39,343 bases of DNA from an uncultured Thermomicrobiales bacterium. GTDB taxonomy: Bacteria > Chloroflexota > Chloroflexia > Thermomicrobiales > CADCWN01. The stretch is from the NCBI GenBank assembly GCA_902806415.1, contig CADCWN010000341.1, positions 1-39,343 on the forward strand, read 5' to 3'. Shown here piece after piece: positions 32,800 through 39,343 of the stretch. The notes below the pieces were generated by a model. It did no database searches. It worked only from the letters and a program-made list of their open reading frames with translations, and was not told where the DNA came from. The position numbers were made by a program, and so were the translations under genes. Numbering within the stretch: the stretch's first letter is position 1; each line of letters begins with the position of its first letter.

Positions 32800-32979
32800 T
32801 GTGTGGAACCCCGTCGCCACCAGTTGCGGCGTCAGGAAACGGTACTCCTGCCGCAGATCGCCCAGCGATGGTGCGCAGATCACCAGCGGCCCGGCACCAC
32901 CGCTGTCATCATAGGCGATCCGCCCGCCCGGACGATCGAGGAATTTGGTGGTCGGTACCACGCCCCCCGCCAACACCAC
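32770..32979 (-). pseudogene. alpha/beta hydrolase N-terminal fragment
   Basis: About 45 residues, FLDRPGGRIAYDDSGGAGPL then VICAPSLGDLRQEYRFLTPQL, match the first strands and oxyanion region of alpha/beta hydrolases. The rest, including the catalytic nucleophile elbow, is missing: after VATGFH the frame enters hairpin H6 and stops. Probably the stump of a hydrolase once paired with the TetR gene. Confidence 0.6.
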
Positions 32980-33151
32980 ACTCCCCGGCAGCGATCCCCC
33001 GGCGCGATCGCCCCGTCGAACCGATCGAGGATCGGCGGTACCGCGCCGTACAACGTAGCCGGGGGCAGCACCATCGCCCCGCCGCCAGCCCAGGACTTCT
33101 GCGTGAGTGCAGCAGGCGGCTGATGGGGATTGGCTCGTTGAGCCGGTAATC

Positions 33152-33209
33152 GCCAGTCCGCGCAGGCGGACTTCGTGGCGGTGCCTCCAGCCGGGACTTC
33201 AGTCCACCG
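33152..33209. repeat. nested-hairpin repeat family N, copy 4 (diverged right half)
   Basis: CCAGTCCGCGCAGGCGGACT, then TTCGTGGCGGTGCCTCCAG and CCGGGACTTCAGTCCACCGG. It keeps the module order of the other copies with altered stems. The gap 32980-33422 otherwise shows no gene. Confidence 0.7.
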
Positions 33210-33422
33210 GCACACACCGTACCGGATCAATCAGTCAATCCCCATTAACCGCCCGCCAGCGTCGGCACCTACTCACACCCATCGCCCCCGACTGCCCTTC
33301 ACGCCAGTGCAAATGTTCGCCCCCTGTGCTACAGTCAATGGCACGCCCGGCGCTCGTCGTGCCGCGCGAGACGCAGAAAGAGCGGTAGGCCGCCAGCCGC
33401 GGGGCGGGAGTGACAAACACCT

Positions 33423-34061
33423 ATGGATGTATTCGGGCGTGCGCTCGACTACGCGATTAACGACGGCGACCGCTTTCGCGGCGCGCTCGGCACCCATCTC
33501 CTGCTGGTGGCAGTCGCCCTTGCGATCGGCATCGCCGTCTGCATCCCGCTCGGCGTCCTGACCTCGCGCTCGCGCGTCGCCGCCCTCGCCATCATCAACG
33601 TCTTCAACACCCTCCGCGTCGTCCCCAGCCTGGCGATCCTCTTCCTCGCCCTGCCATACTTCGGCCTCGGTACCACCCCGGCCCTGATCGCCCTCACCAT
33701 CCTCGCCCTCCCCCCGATCCTGATCAACACCGACACCGCCTTCCGGCGGATCGACCCCGCGATCCGCGAGGCCGCGCGCGGGATGGGGATGTCCACGGGG
33801 CAGGTCTTGCGCCGTATCGAATTCCCCCTCGCCCTGCCGGTGATGCTGGCCGGGATCCGCATCGCCCTCACCGAGGTCATCGCCTCCGCGACCCTCGCCG
33901 CCTTCATCGGCGCGGGCGGGCTTGGCCTCTACATCACCCTGGGCTTCGCCCAGTTCGAGCCCGCCATCCTCCTCGTCGGCGCGCTCCCGGTCGCGCTGAT
34001 GGCGATCGGCGCTGAGCTCGGGCTGGGCGCACTCCAACGCGCGGTGCAACCGCCGCGCTGA
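33423..34061 (+). CDS. osmoprotectant ABC transporter permease (OpuCB/D-like)
   Basis: A 212-residue permease with five to six hydrophobic segments. The EAA loop is IREAARGMGMSTGQVLRRIEFPLALP; LRVVPSLAILFLALP and LAAFIGAGGLGLYI are typical of the OpuB/OpuC/YehW family. First gene of a four-gene set with the binding protein, ATPase and second permease; it should import glycine betaine, choline or similar solutes. The ATG at 33423 has GGAG but at a long distance, so translation may be weak. Confidence 0.92.
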   Translation: MDVFGRALDYAINDGDRFRGALGTHLLLVAVALAIGIAVCIPLGVLTSRSRVAALAIINVFNTLRVVPSLAILFLALPYFGLGTTPALIALTILALPPILINTDTAFRRIDPAIREAARGMGMSTGQVLRRIEFPLALPVMLAGIRIALTEVIASATLAAFIGAGGLGLYITLGFAQFEPAILLVGALPVALMAIGAELGLGALQRAVQPPR

Positions 34062-34179
34062 GCGGCGTGACAGATCGACCCCACCCCCTAACCCGCGCGG
34101 AGGAAGGCCGCGCCCCCCGCCCCAACTGGTCCCCCGGTAGGTAGCCGGCAGAGAGAACGTTGTAACTGGAGGAAACCCG

Positions 34180-35094
34180 ATGATCCCGCAAGGTCTGTCC
34201 CGTCCCGTCGCCCTCGCGCTTATCCTGGCCCTCTTCGCCCCGATCCTGGCGTCGTGCGGCGTCGGCGGCTCCGGCTCCGGCGCGACGATCAATGTCGGTG
34301 CCAAAGATTTCGCCGAGGAGTACATTGTCGGCAACATGTACAAGCTGCTCCTCGAAGACGCCGGCTTCAAGGTCAATCTCAAGACCGACCTGCCGACCCC
34401 GGCGGCGCAGGCCGCGATGGAGGCGAAGGAACTCGATCTCTACCCGGAGTACACCGGCACCGGCCTCACCACCGTCCTGAAGCTCCCCGCGCAGAGCGAC
34501 CCCGCCGCGACCTACAAGGCCGTGGCCGACGGCTACAAGCAGAAGTACAACTTCGTTTGGCTCGACCCCGCGCCGATGAACAACACCCAGGCGTTCGCGA
34601 TGACCCAGGAGAAATCGAATTCGCTCGGGATCAAGACCCTCTCCGACATGGCCGGGAAGGCCGGGCAACTCGTGATGGTCGGCCCCGCCGAGTGCGCCGA
34701 GCGCGAGGACTGCCTCAAGGGCCTGATCGGGGCCTACGGCAATTTCAAGCTGAAGGAGTACAAGGCCACAGACGCGGGTGTCCGCTACCAGGCGCTCACC
34801 AGCAACCAGGCCGATGTCGTCGTCGCCTTCGGCACCGACGGCGAGATCGCGCAGTACAAGCTCGTCGTCCTGCAGGACGACAAGAAGTTCTTCCCGCACT
34901 ACGCCCTCGCCCCGGTCGTCCGGCAGGAAGTGCTGGACAAGAACCCGAAGATCAAGGACACCCTCAACAAGCTGGCCCCCAAGCTGACCAATGAGGTCAT
35001 GCAGGGGCTCAACAACCAGGTCACCGGCGACAAGAAAGAGCCCGCCGCCGTCGCCAAGCAGTTCCTGCAAGACCAGGGGCTGATCAAGAAGTAA
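34180..35094 (+). CDS. glycine betaine/choline ABC transporter substrate-binding lipoprotein
   Basis: A 304-residue exported protein. The signal ends ILASC (lipidated Cys 26). The OpuAC-type fold begins INVGAKDFAEEYIVGNMYKLLLEDAG and carries LDLYPEYTGTGLTTVL, a hallmark of OpuBC/OpuCC proteins. A Cys pair (AECAEREDC) may form a disulfide. It captures quaternary amines for the two permeases. Hairpin H4 lies seven bases after the stop and may protect or separate this message from the downstream ATPase gene, raising binding protein relative to the membrane parts. Confidence 0.94.
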   Translation: MIPQGLSRPVALALILALFAPILASCGVGGSGSGATINVGAKDFAEEYIVGNMYKLLLEDAGFKVNLKTDLPTPAAQAAMEAKELDLYPEYTGTGLTTVLKLPAQSDPAATYKAVADGYKQKYNFVWLDPAPMNNTQAFAMTQEKSNSLGIKTLSDMAGKAGQLVMVGPAECAEREDCLKGLIGAYGNFKLKEYKATDAGVRYQALTSNQADVVVAFGTDGEIAQYKLVVLQDDKKFFPHYALAPVVRQEVLDKNPKIKDTLNKLAPKLTNEVMQGLNNQVTGDKKEPAAVAKQFLQDQGLIKK

Positions 35095-35100
35095 GGCCGA

Positions 35101-35194
35101 GTTGTCGGTCGTCAGTCGTCAGTCGTCAGTAGGTTTGCTGCAAGGCGGAGCCTTCGGTTCAGCGCTATCTCACTGACGACTGACGACCGACAAC
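35101..35194. repeat. heptad-array hairpin H4 inside the osmoprotectant operon
   Basis: Left arm 35101-35130 and right arm 35172-35194 pair perfectly over 23 bp, with the variants GTTGTCG and GTCGTC mirrored. It fills the gap between the binding-protein stop and the ATPase ribosome site. The loop shares GCAAGGC(A/G)GA with the loop of H3. Confidence 0.87.
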
Positions 35195-35219
35195 TTTCGC
35201 CCCCCACCCGGAGAACCCG

Positions 35220-36185
35220 ATGAAAGCGATCCGCTTCGACCACGTCTCCAAGCAGTTCCCCGGCGTCTCCCGGCCCGCGGTGGACGAGTGCAGCTTCGAG
35301 GTCGAGGCGGGCCAGTTCGTCACCCTGCTTGGCCCCTCCGGTTGCGGCAAGACGACCCTGCTGAAGATGGTCAACCGCCTCTACGAGCCGACCGGCGGCA
35401 CGATCTTCATCGACGCGACCGATGTGCGGCAGTTGCCGGTGACCGAGTTGCGCCGCCAGATCGGCTACGTCATCCAGCAGACCGGCCTCTTCCCGCACCT
35501 CACCGTCGCGCAGAATATCGCCGTCGTGCCGACCCTGCTGAAGTGGTCGAAGGAGAAGATTGCCGCGCGCGTGGACGAACTGCTGGCCCTGATCGAACTC
35601 GCGCCCGACGAGTACCGCGCCCGCTACCCGGCGCAGCTCTCCGGCGGGCAGCAGCAGCGCGTCGGCCTCGCCCGCGCCCTCGCCGCCGACCCCGGCGTCA
35701 TCCTGATGGACGAGCCGTTCAGCGCGATCGACGCGATCACCCGCGAGGCGCTGCAAGACGAGATGCTGCGCCTCCAGCGCAAGGTCCGCAAGACGATCCT
35801 CTTCGTCACGCACGACGTGGAGGAAGCCCTGCGCCTCGCCGACAAGATTGTCGTGATGCGCGCCGGGAAGGTCGTCCAGTACGACACGCCGTTCAACATC
35901 CTGACCCGCCCCGCCGACCCGTTCGTCGGCGAACTCCTCGGGGCGGATGACATCGTCCGCCGCCTCGGCCTCATCCGGGTCGAGGGCGCGATGGCCCCCT
36001 TGCCGCCCGGCACCCGCCCCGACGGCGAGCCGACGATCGCCGCCGACGGCGACCTGCGCGAGGCCCTCTCGGCCCTCCTCCGCACCGGCGCGGCCTCGCT
36101 GATCGTGCGCCAGGGCGATCGGGCGGTCGGGCGCGTCGCGCTCGAACAGATCCGCGACGCCGCACGGGTTCGGGTGCCGGCATGA
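35220..36185 (+). CDS. osmoprotectant ABC transporter ATP-binding protein (OpuCA-like)
   Basis: A 321-residue ATPase. Walker A LLGPSGCGKTTLL, Q-loop VIQQTGLFPHLTV, signature QLSGGQQQRVGLARAL, Walker B PGVILMDEPFSAID and switch ILFVTHDVEEAL are all clear. A C-terminal segment REALSALLRTGAASLIVRQGDRAVGRVAL looks like a CBS-type sensor, as in OpuCA, which relates activity to ionic strength. Its TGA overlaps the next ATG (ATGA), so it is coupled to the second permease. Confidence 0.95.
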   Translation: MKAIRFDHVSKQFPGVSRPAVDECSFEVEAGQFVTLLGPSGCGKTTLLKMVNRLYEPTGGTIFIDATDVRQLPVTELRRQIGYVIQQTGLFPHLTVAQNIAVVPTLLKWSKEKIAARVDELLALIELAPDEYRARYPAQLSGGQQQRVGLARALAADPGVILMDEPFSAIDAITREALQDEMLRLQRKVRKTILFVTHDVEEALRLADKIVVMRAGKVVQYDTPFNILTRPADPFVGELLGADDIVRRLGLIRVEGAMAPLPPGTRPDGEPTIAADGDLREALSALLRTGAASLIVRQGDRAVGRVALEQIRDAARVRVPA

Positions 36186-36916
36186 ATTTGACCCTCTTCC
36201 CCGCCGCCGTCACCGGCCCGCTCGCCGGGCTCCAGTACATCCGCGACAACCCCGACCCCGTCCTGACCGGGCTGATCGAGCATCTGCAACTGACCCTCAC
36301 CGCCCTGCTCGTCGCCCTGGCGATCGCCCTGCCGCTCGGCACCTTCCTCGCCGGTCGGCCCCGGCTGGTCGGGCCGATCATGGGCGTCCTCGGCCTGCTC
36401 TACACGATCCCCAGCCTCGCGCTGATCGTCCTGCTGATCCCGTTCACCGGGCTCAACGGCACCAGCGTGATCGTCGCCCTGATCATCTACTCCCAGGTGA
36501 TCCTCGTCCGCAACATCCTCGCCGGGCTGACCGGGATCGACCGCGCCCTCCTCGAAGCGGCGCGCGGGATGGGGATGAACGCCTGGCAGAGTTGGTGGCG
36601 CGTGCAACTGCCCCTCGCCCTGCCGGTCATCCTCGCCGGGGTGCGGATCGCCGCCGTCGTCTCGATCGGGATCGCCACGATCGGCGCGAAGTTCAATGCC
36701 GGCGGGCTCGGCGTCCTCCTCTTCCAGGGGATCGCCCAGGGCGGTCGCGCCGACAAGATCTGGGCCGGTGCCCTCACCGTCGCCGCCCTCGCCCTCGTCG
36801 CCAACACCGCCCTCCTCCTCCTCGAACGCGCCCTCGCCCCCGCCACCCGCATCCGCCGCGCCGAGCGCCAGGTCGCCCTCGCCCCCGGCAGCACGCAGGC
36901 CGCCGGTGCGGACTAG
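36182..36916 (+). CDS. osmoprotectant ABC transporter permease (second subunit)
   Basis: A 244-residue permease with about six hydrophobic segments. LLYTIPSLALIVLLIPFTGLNG and the EAA loop LLEAARGMGMNAWQSWWRVQLPLALP are typical; ATIGAKFNAGGLGVLLFQGIAQG follows. It starts within the ATGA overlap with the ATPase gene. Hairpin H5 begins four bases after its stop. Confidence 0.93.
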   Translation: MNLTLFPAAVTGPLAGLQYIRDNPDPVLTGLIEHLQLTLTALLVALAIALPLGTFLAGRPRLVGPIMGVLGLLYTIPSLALIVLLIPFTGLNGTSVIVALIIYSQVILVRNILAGLTGIDRALLEAARGMGMNAWQSWWRVQLPLALPVILAGVRIAAVVSIGIATIGAKFNAGGLGVLLFQGIAQGGRADKIWAGALTVAALALVANTALLLLERALAPATRIRRAERQVALAPGSTQAAGAD

Positions 36917-36919
36917 TTC

Positions 36920-37059
36920 GGGAGTCGTCAGGCGTCAGTCGTCAGTCGTCAGAAATGAGTTGGTAATCGGTAGAAGGGTACCGGCACCGCACAGCCTACT
37001 CGGCACTCGGCACTCGGCACTCGCTACTGACGACTGACGACTGACGCCTGACGACTCCC
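36920..37059. repeat. heptad-array hairpin H5 after the osmoprotectant operon
   Basis: Arms 36920-36952 and 37027-37059 pair perfectly over 33 bp, including a mirrored AGGCGTC variant. The 74-bp loop ends in another tandem array, CACTCGG repeated three times. The right arm ends two bases before the MBL gene's GGAGG. Confidence 0.9.
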
Positions 37060-37070
37060 CTGGAGGTTCC

Positions 37071-37814
37071 ATGCGCCTCTACGCCCTCGAACTCGGCCGG
37101 ATCGACATGGACCAGCGCGTCATCATGCCCGCCAGCCCGCCGGGACAGCGGATCACCATCCCCGTCCCCGGCTACCTCATCCAGACCGGCGACGCCACGA
37201 TCCTGGTTGATACCGGGATGCCGCGCGCTATCCTGCGCGACAGCACCCCGATCGCCCCCTGGATGCGCGCCCTCGGCGGCGAAGAAGCGCATGCCACGGC
37301 GGCGATTGCCCGCCTCGGCCTCGCGCCGTCCGACCTCACCCATATCGTCGCCACCCATTTCCACTTCGACCACGCCGGGGGGCTGCCCGAGTTCCCCGGC
37401 ATCCCGATCGTCGCCCAGCGCGCGGCCCTCGCGGCGGCGCGCGGCGGCAACGCCCAGCAGCGGGAGTATGTCAACGCGCCCGGCCTCCTCTGGCAAGAGA
37501 TCGACGGCGACCACGACCTCGCGCCCGGCGTCCGCCTCCTCCTCGCGGCCGGCCACACCCCCGGCCATCAGGCGGTCCTCGTCGCGTTGCCGGGGGCCGC
37601 GTCGTTCCTCCTGGCGATCGACACGATCTACAGCCGCCAGCAACTCGCCGCCGACGACTGGGGCGCCTACGCCGACCCGGACGCCGCCCGCGCCAGCGCC
37701 CGCCGCCTCCAGGACCTCGCCGCCGCGCACGATGCCACCCTCGTCTACGGCCACGACACCGCCCAGTGGGCCACCCTCCGCCACGCCCCCGCCTACTACG
37801 GCGACAGCGCGTGA
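37071..37814 (+). CDS. MBL-fold metallohydrolase, N-acyl homoserine lactonase-like
   Basis: A 247-residue zinc hydrolase. The metal motif is ATHFHFDHAGG (His 96, 98, Asp 100, His 101), with LAAGHTPGHQ (His 162) and LLAIDTIY (Asp 184) completing a two-zinc site. VPGYLIQTGDATILVDTGM and overall length match the AttM/AiiA lactonase branch, though other lactones or esters are possible substrates. The ATG at 37071 follows GGAGG. No quorum-sensing genes are seen nearby. Confidence 0.88.
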   Translation: MRLYALELGRIDMDQRVIMPASPPGQRITIPVPGYLIQTGDATILVDTGMPRAILRDSTPIAPWMRALGGEEAHATAAIARLGLAPSDLTHIVATHFHFDHAGGLPEFPGIPIVAQRAALAAARGGNAQQREYVNAPGLLWQEIDGDHDLAPGVRLLLAAGHTPGHQAVLVALPGAASFLLAIDTIYSRQQLAADDWGAYADPDAARASARRLQDLAAAHDATLVYGHDTAQWATLRHAPAYYGDSA

Positions 37815-37884
37815 CCTTCCCGGAACCGATGAGGGACGCCACACGACGGTGCTCTCCGCATACCCCGGAGCGAAGGAGCGTGCG

Positions 37885-38220
37885 ATGATCAGACGAGTGA
37901 GCGCCGCCGAAGCCGAAGCGCAGTTCGCCACGCTGATCGCCGAGGTCGCGGATGACGGGGCGCAGATCATCATCGAGCGCCCCGGTCGCCCACTCGCCGC
38001 ACTGGTCGGCGCGGACGTGGTCGAGGAAACCAGGCCGACAGATGCCGTGTCCATCATCCCCGCTGCGGACCAGACTGAGAACCAGGGTGCGGCGCGCGGC
38101 GCATTGGCCCTCGTCGGCGCGTGGAATGCGTTAACCGACCGGGAGATTGACGATCTCGTGGCCGAGATCTACGAACGTCGCGACGATGATCAGCGCCGCC
38201 CGGTCGCCTCGCCCGGATGA
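37885..38220 (+). CDS. Phd/YefM-type antitoxin
   Basis: A 111-residue protein. The N-terminus MIRRVSAAEAEAQFATLIAEVADDGAQIIIERPGRPLAALV is the Phd/YefM DNA-binding fold; the acidic C-terminus (LTDREIDDLVAEIYERRDDD) would wrap the toxin. The ATG at 37885 follows AAGGAG. Its TGA overlaps the start of the PIN toxin gene (ATGA), the usual toxin-antitoxin layout. It should neutralise the toxin and repress the pair. Confidence 0.88.
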   Translation: MIRRVSAAEAEAQFATLIAEVADDGAQIIIERPGRPLAALVGADVVEETRPTDAVSIIPAADQTENQGAARGALALVGAWNALTDREIDDLVAEIYERRDDDQRRPVASPG

Positions 38221-38624
38221 GTTTTCTTTTCGATACTGATACTTTGAGTAATTTACTCAAACGCGCGCCCTCAGCGGCGCTGCCCGGCAAACTTGCCGGA
38301 TTACCCGCCGATCAGCAGGCGATGACCGCGATCACTCTCGGCGAACTGGTCTATGGGGCCGCACGACTTGGCCAACTCGGTATCCCGCTGCGCGAGCGGA
38401 TTGAACGCGACCTGATCGCCAATCTCGCGATACTCCCATTCGATGCAACCGCGGCGCGACACTACGGCCTCATCAGGGCCGATCTGGAGAGTCATGGCAC
38501 GTCGCTCGCCGAGGCCGATCTACGGATCGCCGCCATCGCCATTGCCCGCAATCTCATCCTGGTAACCGGCAACGGTCGGCACTTCGGGCGGATTACCAAC
38601 CTCACTATCGAAAACTGGCTCTGA
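38217..38624 (+). CDS. vapC: PIN-domain toxin (VapC-type ribonuclease)
   Basis: A 135-residue PIN nuclease, probably cutting tRNA or rRNA when free of antitoxin. The acidic residues expected for Mg2+ are visible: FLFDTDTL (Asp 6), TLGELVYG (Glu 43) and EADLRIAAIA (Asp 101), followed by ILVTGNGRHFGRI. It is coupled to the antitoxin by a 4-base overlap. The stretch around its start is AT-richer than its neighbours, which hints at transfer. The next 110 bp to the IS element hold no gene. Confidence 0.92.
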   Translation: MSFLFDTDTLSNLLKRAPSAALPGKLAGLPADQQAMTAITLGELVYGAARLGQLGIPLRERIERDLIANLAILPFDATAARHYGLIRADLESHGTSLAEADLRIAAIAIARNLILVTGNGRHFGRITNLTIENWL

Positions 38625-38728
38625 TCTCCCGACCCCCCCGGCACCTGATAGCACCCAATTATGGCAACCGTATCCGAAGAAGATAGGTCGCCGCCATAGA
38701 TTGTGGAGGAGTGTAGACAGGCAACGCT

Positions 38729-39343
38729 TCAACTAACTAGGGCGTGTCCGCAGTTGAGGAGGATGGCCGTCGCGGCGAGGTGGACGCCGGCGAGGAAGTT
38801 GCGTTTCGTCGTGTCGTAGCGCGTGGCGCTCCCCCGGTACTGCTTGCGGCGGCAGGAGAAGTTCTCGCTGCGGTGCCGCGCGCCGTAGAGGTCGCGGTCG
38901 TACGCCCGTTGCCCCTTCCGGCTGCGCTTGGGCGGGCTAACCGCCGCCTTGCCGGCCTCCCGCAGGGGTGCCCGCACCCGCGCCTCGGCGGCGTCGCCCC
39001 GGTCCGCGAGCACCACCGGCGCGGCGATCCCGGCCAGCAGCGCGTCGGCCCCGGCGAGAGCCGACGCCCGCCCGCCGGTCAGGTGGGAGGCGACCGGGGT
39101 GCCCGGCGCGTCCACCACCGCGTGGAGCTTCGTGCGCAGCCCGCCCCGGCCGCGCCCGAGGGCCTCGTCGCCGTCGCCCCCTTGTTGCGCGCCCCGGCGG
39201 CGTGCCGGTGGGCGCGCACGATCGCGGCGGCGATCATGGCGTACTCGTCGCCCGCCTCACCGCCCAGCGCCGCGAAGGCCCGTTCCCGCACGCCGCCCCC
39301 GGACCGGCGCCCGAAGCGCTGGTGGACCGACTCGCCCTTGCCG
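38729..39343 (-). pseudogene. IS5-family transposase, two frames, cut by the window end
   Basis: The C-terminal frame (38729 to about 39170) has the IS5/IS427-group DDE end: VVLADRGDAAEARVRAPL, then YDRDLYGARHRSENFSCRRKQYRGSATRYDTTKRNFLAGVHLAA. The upstream frame reads FAALGGEAGDEYAMIAAAIVRAHRH to the window edge and includes the first catalytic region. The frame change lies near a G5 run at about 39178-39182. IS427-group elements often use a programmed frameshift, so it may be functional; a broken copy is the alternative. The stop codon lies outside the terminal repeat, in flanking DNA. Confidence 0.85.
38739..39343. mobile_element. IS5-family element, left part only
   Basis: The tip AGGGCGTGTCCG (38739-38750) directly follows the transposase C-terminus. 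CTAG spans the junction, as at 28126-28129. The right end lies beyond the window. The tip matches the ends of the MITE at 27421 and the solo end at 28127. Confidence 0.75.

Noticed and set aside
38520-38732. Minus-strand frame opposite the PIN toxin end
   Set aside because: Overlaps the well-supported vapC frame and has no motif.

Overview
The window is very GC-rich DNA. Its gene content points to a Chloroflexota bacterium, probably near Thermomicrobia/Sphaerobacterales. This is an inference from GC content, secreted proteins with ETG..GGL..FG repeats, osmoprotectant and molybdate ABC systems, and dense families of intergenic palindromes. No rRNA or tRNA gene was seen.

Layout. 1-3923: an IS630-type transposon end to end, with terminal repeats at 1-20 and 3904-3923, a transposase and a large polytopic membrane protein as passenger. 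4364-8737: Lon protease, an Hsp20 chaperone with a clear sigma70-type promoter, and a UbiA-type decaprenyl-phosphate phosphoribosyltransferase. 9163-10927: a frameshifted VOC protein and an amidohydrolase of the cytosine-deaminase type. 11448-15410: a molybdate locus (HTH-PBP regulator, molbindin, modA, modB) with no modC nearby. 15763-19875: a methyltransferase, a NatA/NatB-like ABC exporter pair and an NADPH-FMN reductase. 19977-21870: a broken secreted repeat protein and an A-type Fe-S carrier.

22232-29874 is an arsenic/metal island. One unit is arsR, a flavin monooxygenase with cysteine-rich tails, and an MFS exporter (the last two overlap). A second is arsC, an aquaglyceroporin and another arsC, joined by GTGA stop/start overlaps. 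Upstream lie a second arsR and a divergent MFS gene. A grpB-like gene flanked by IS5-like ends sits between that arsR and the arsC unit. No ArsB, Acr3 or ArsA is visible, so arsenite probably leaves through the aquaporin. A MerR module follows (30247-31094): a classical 19-bp-spacer promoter drives a small CCPF protein interrupted by an in-frame TGA.

31117-38624 holds a methyltransferase, a frameshifted TetR gene, a hydrolase remnant, a four-gene osmoprotectant ABC transporter, an MBL-fold lactonase-like enzyme and a Phd/VapC toxin-antitoxin pair. The window ends inside an IS5-family element (38739 onward) whose tip matches the ends around grpB.

The most striking non-coding signal is in the gene junctions. 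Inverted arrays of ~7-bp units form long hairpins that start at or just after stop codons, and rare variant units are mirrored in both arms. A second family of ~93-bp palindromic elements (23-33 bp arms) sits inside several of these junctions. A third family of nested hairpins clusters around the mod genes. Four genes carry frameshifts or in-frame stops, three of them in simple-sequence runs, so sequencing or assembly error is a live alternative to true decay.
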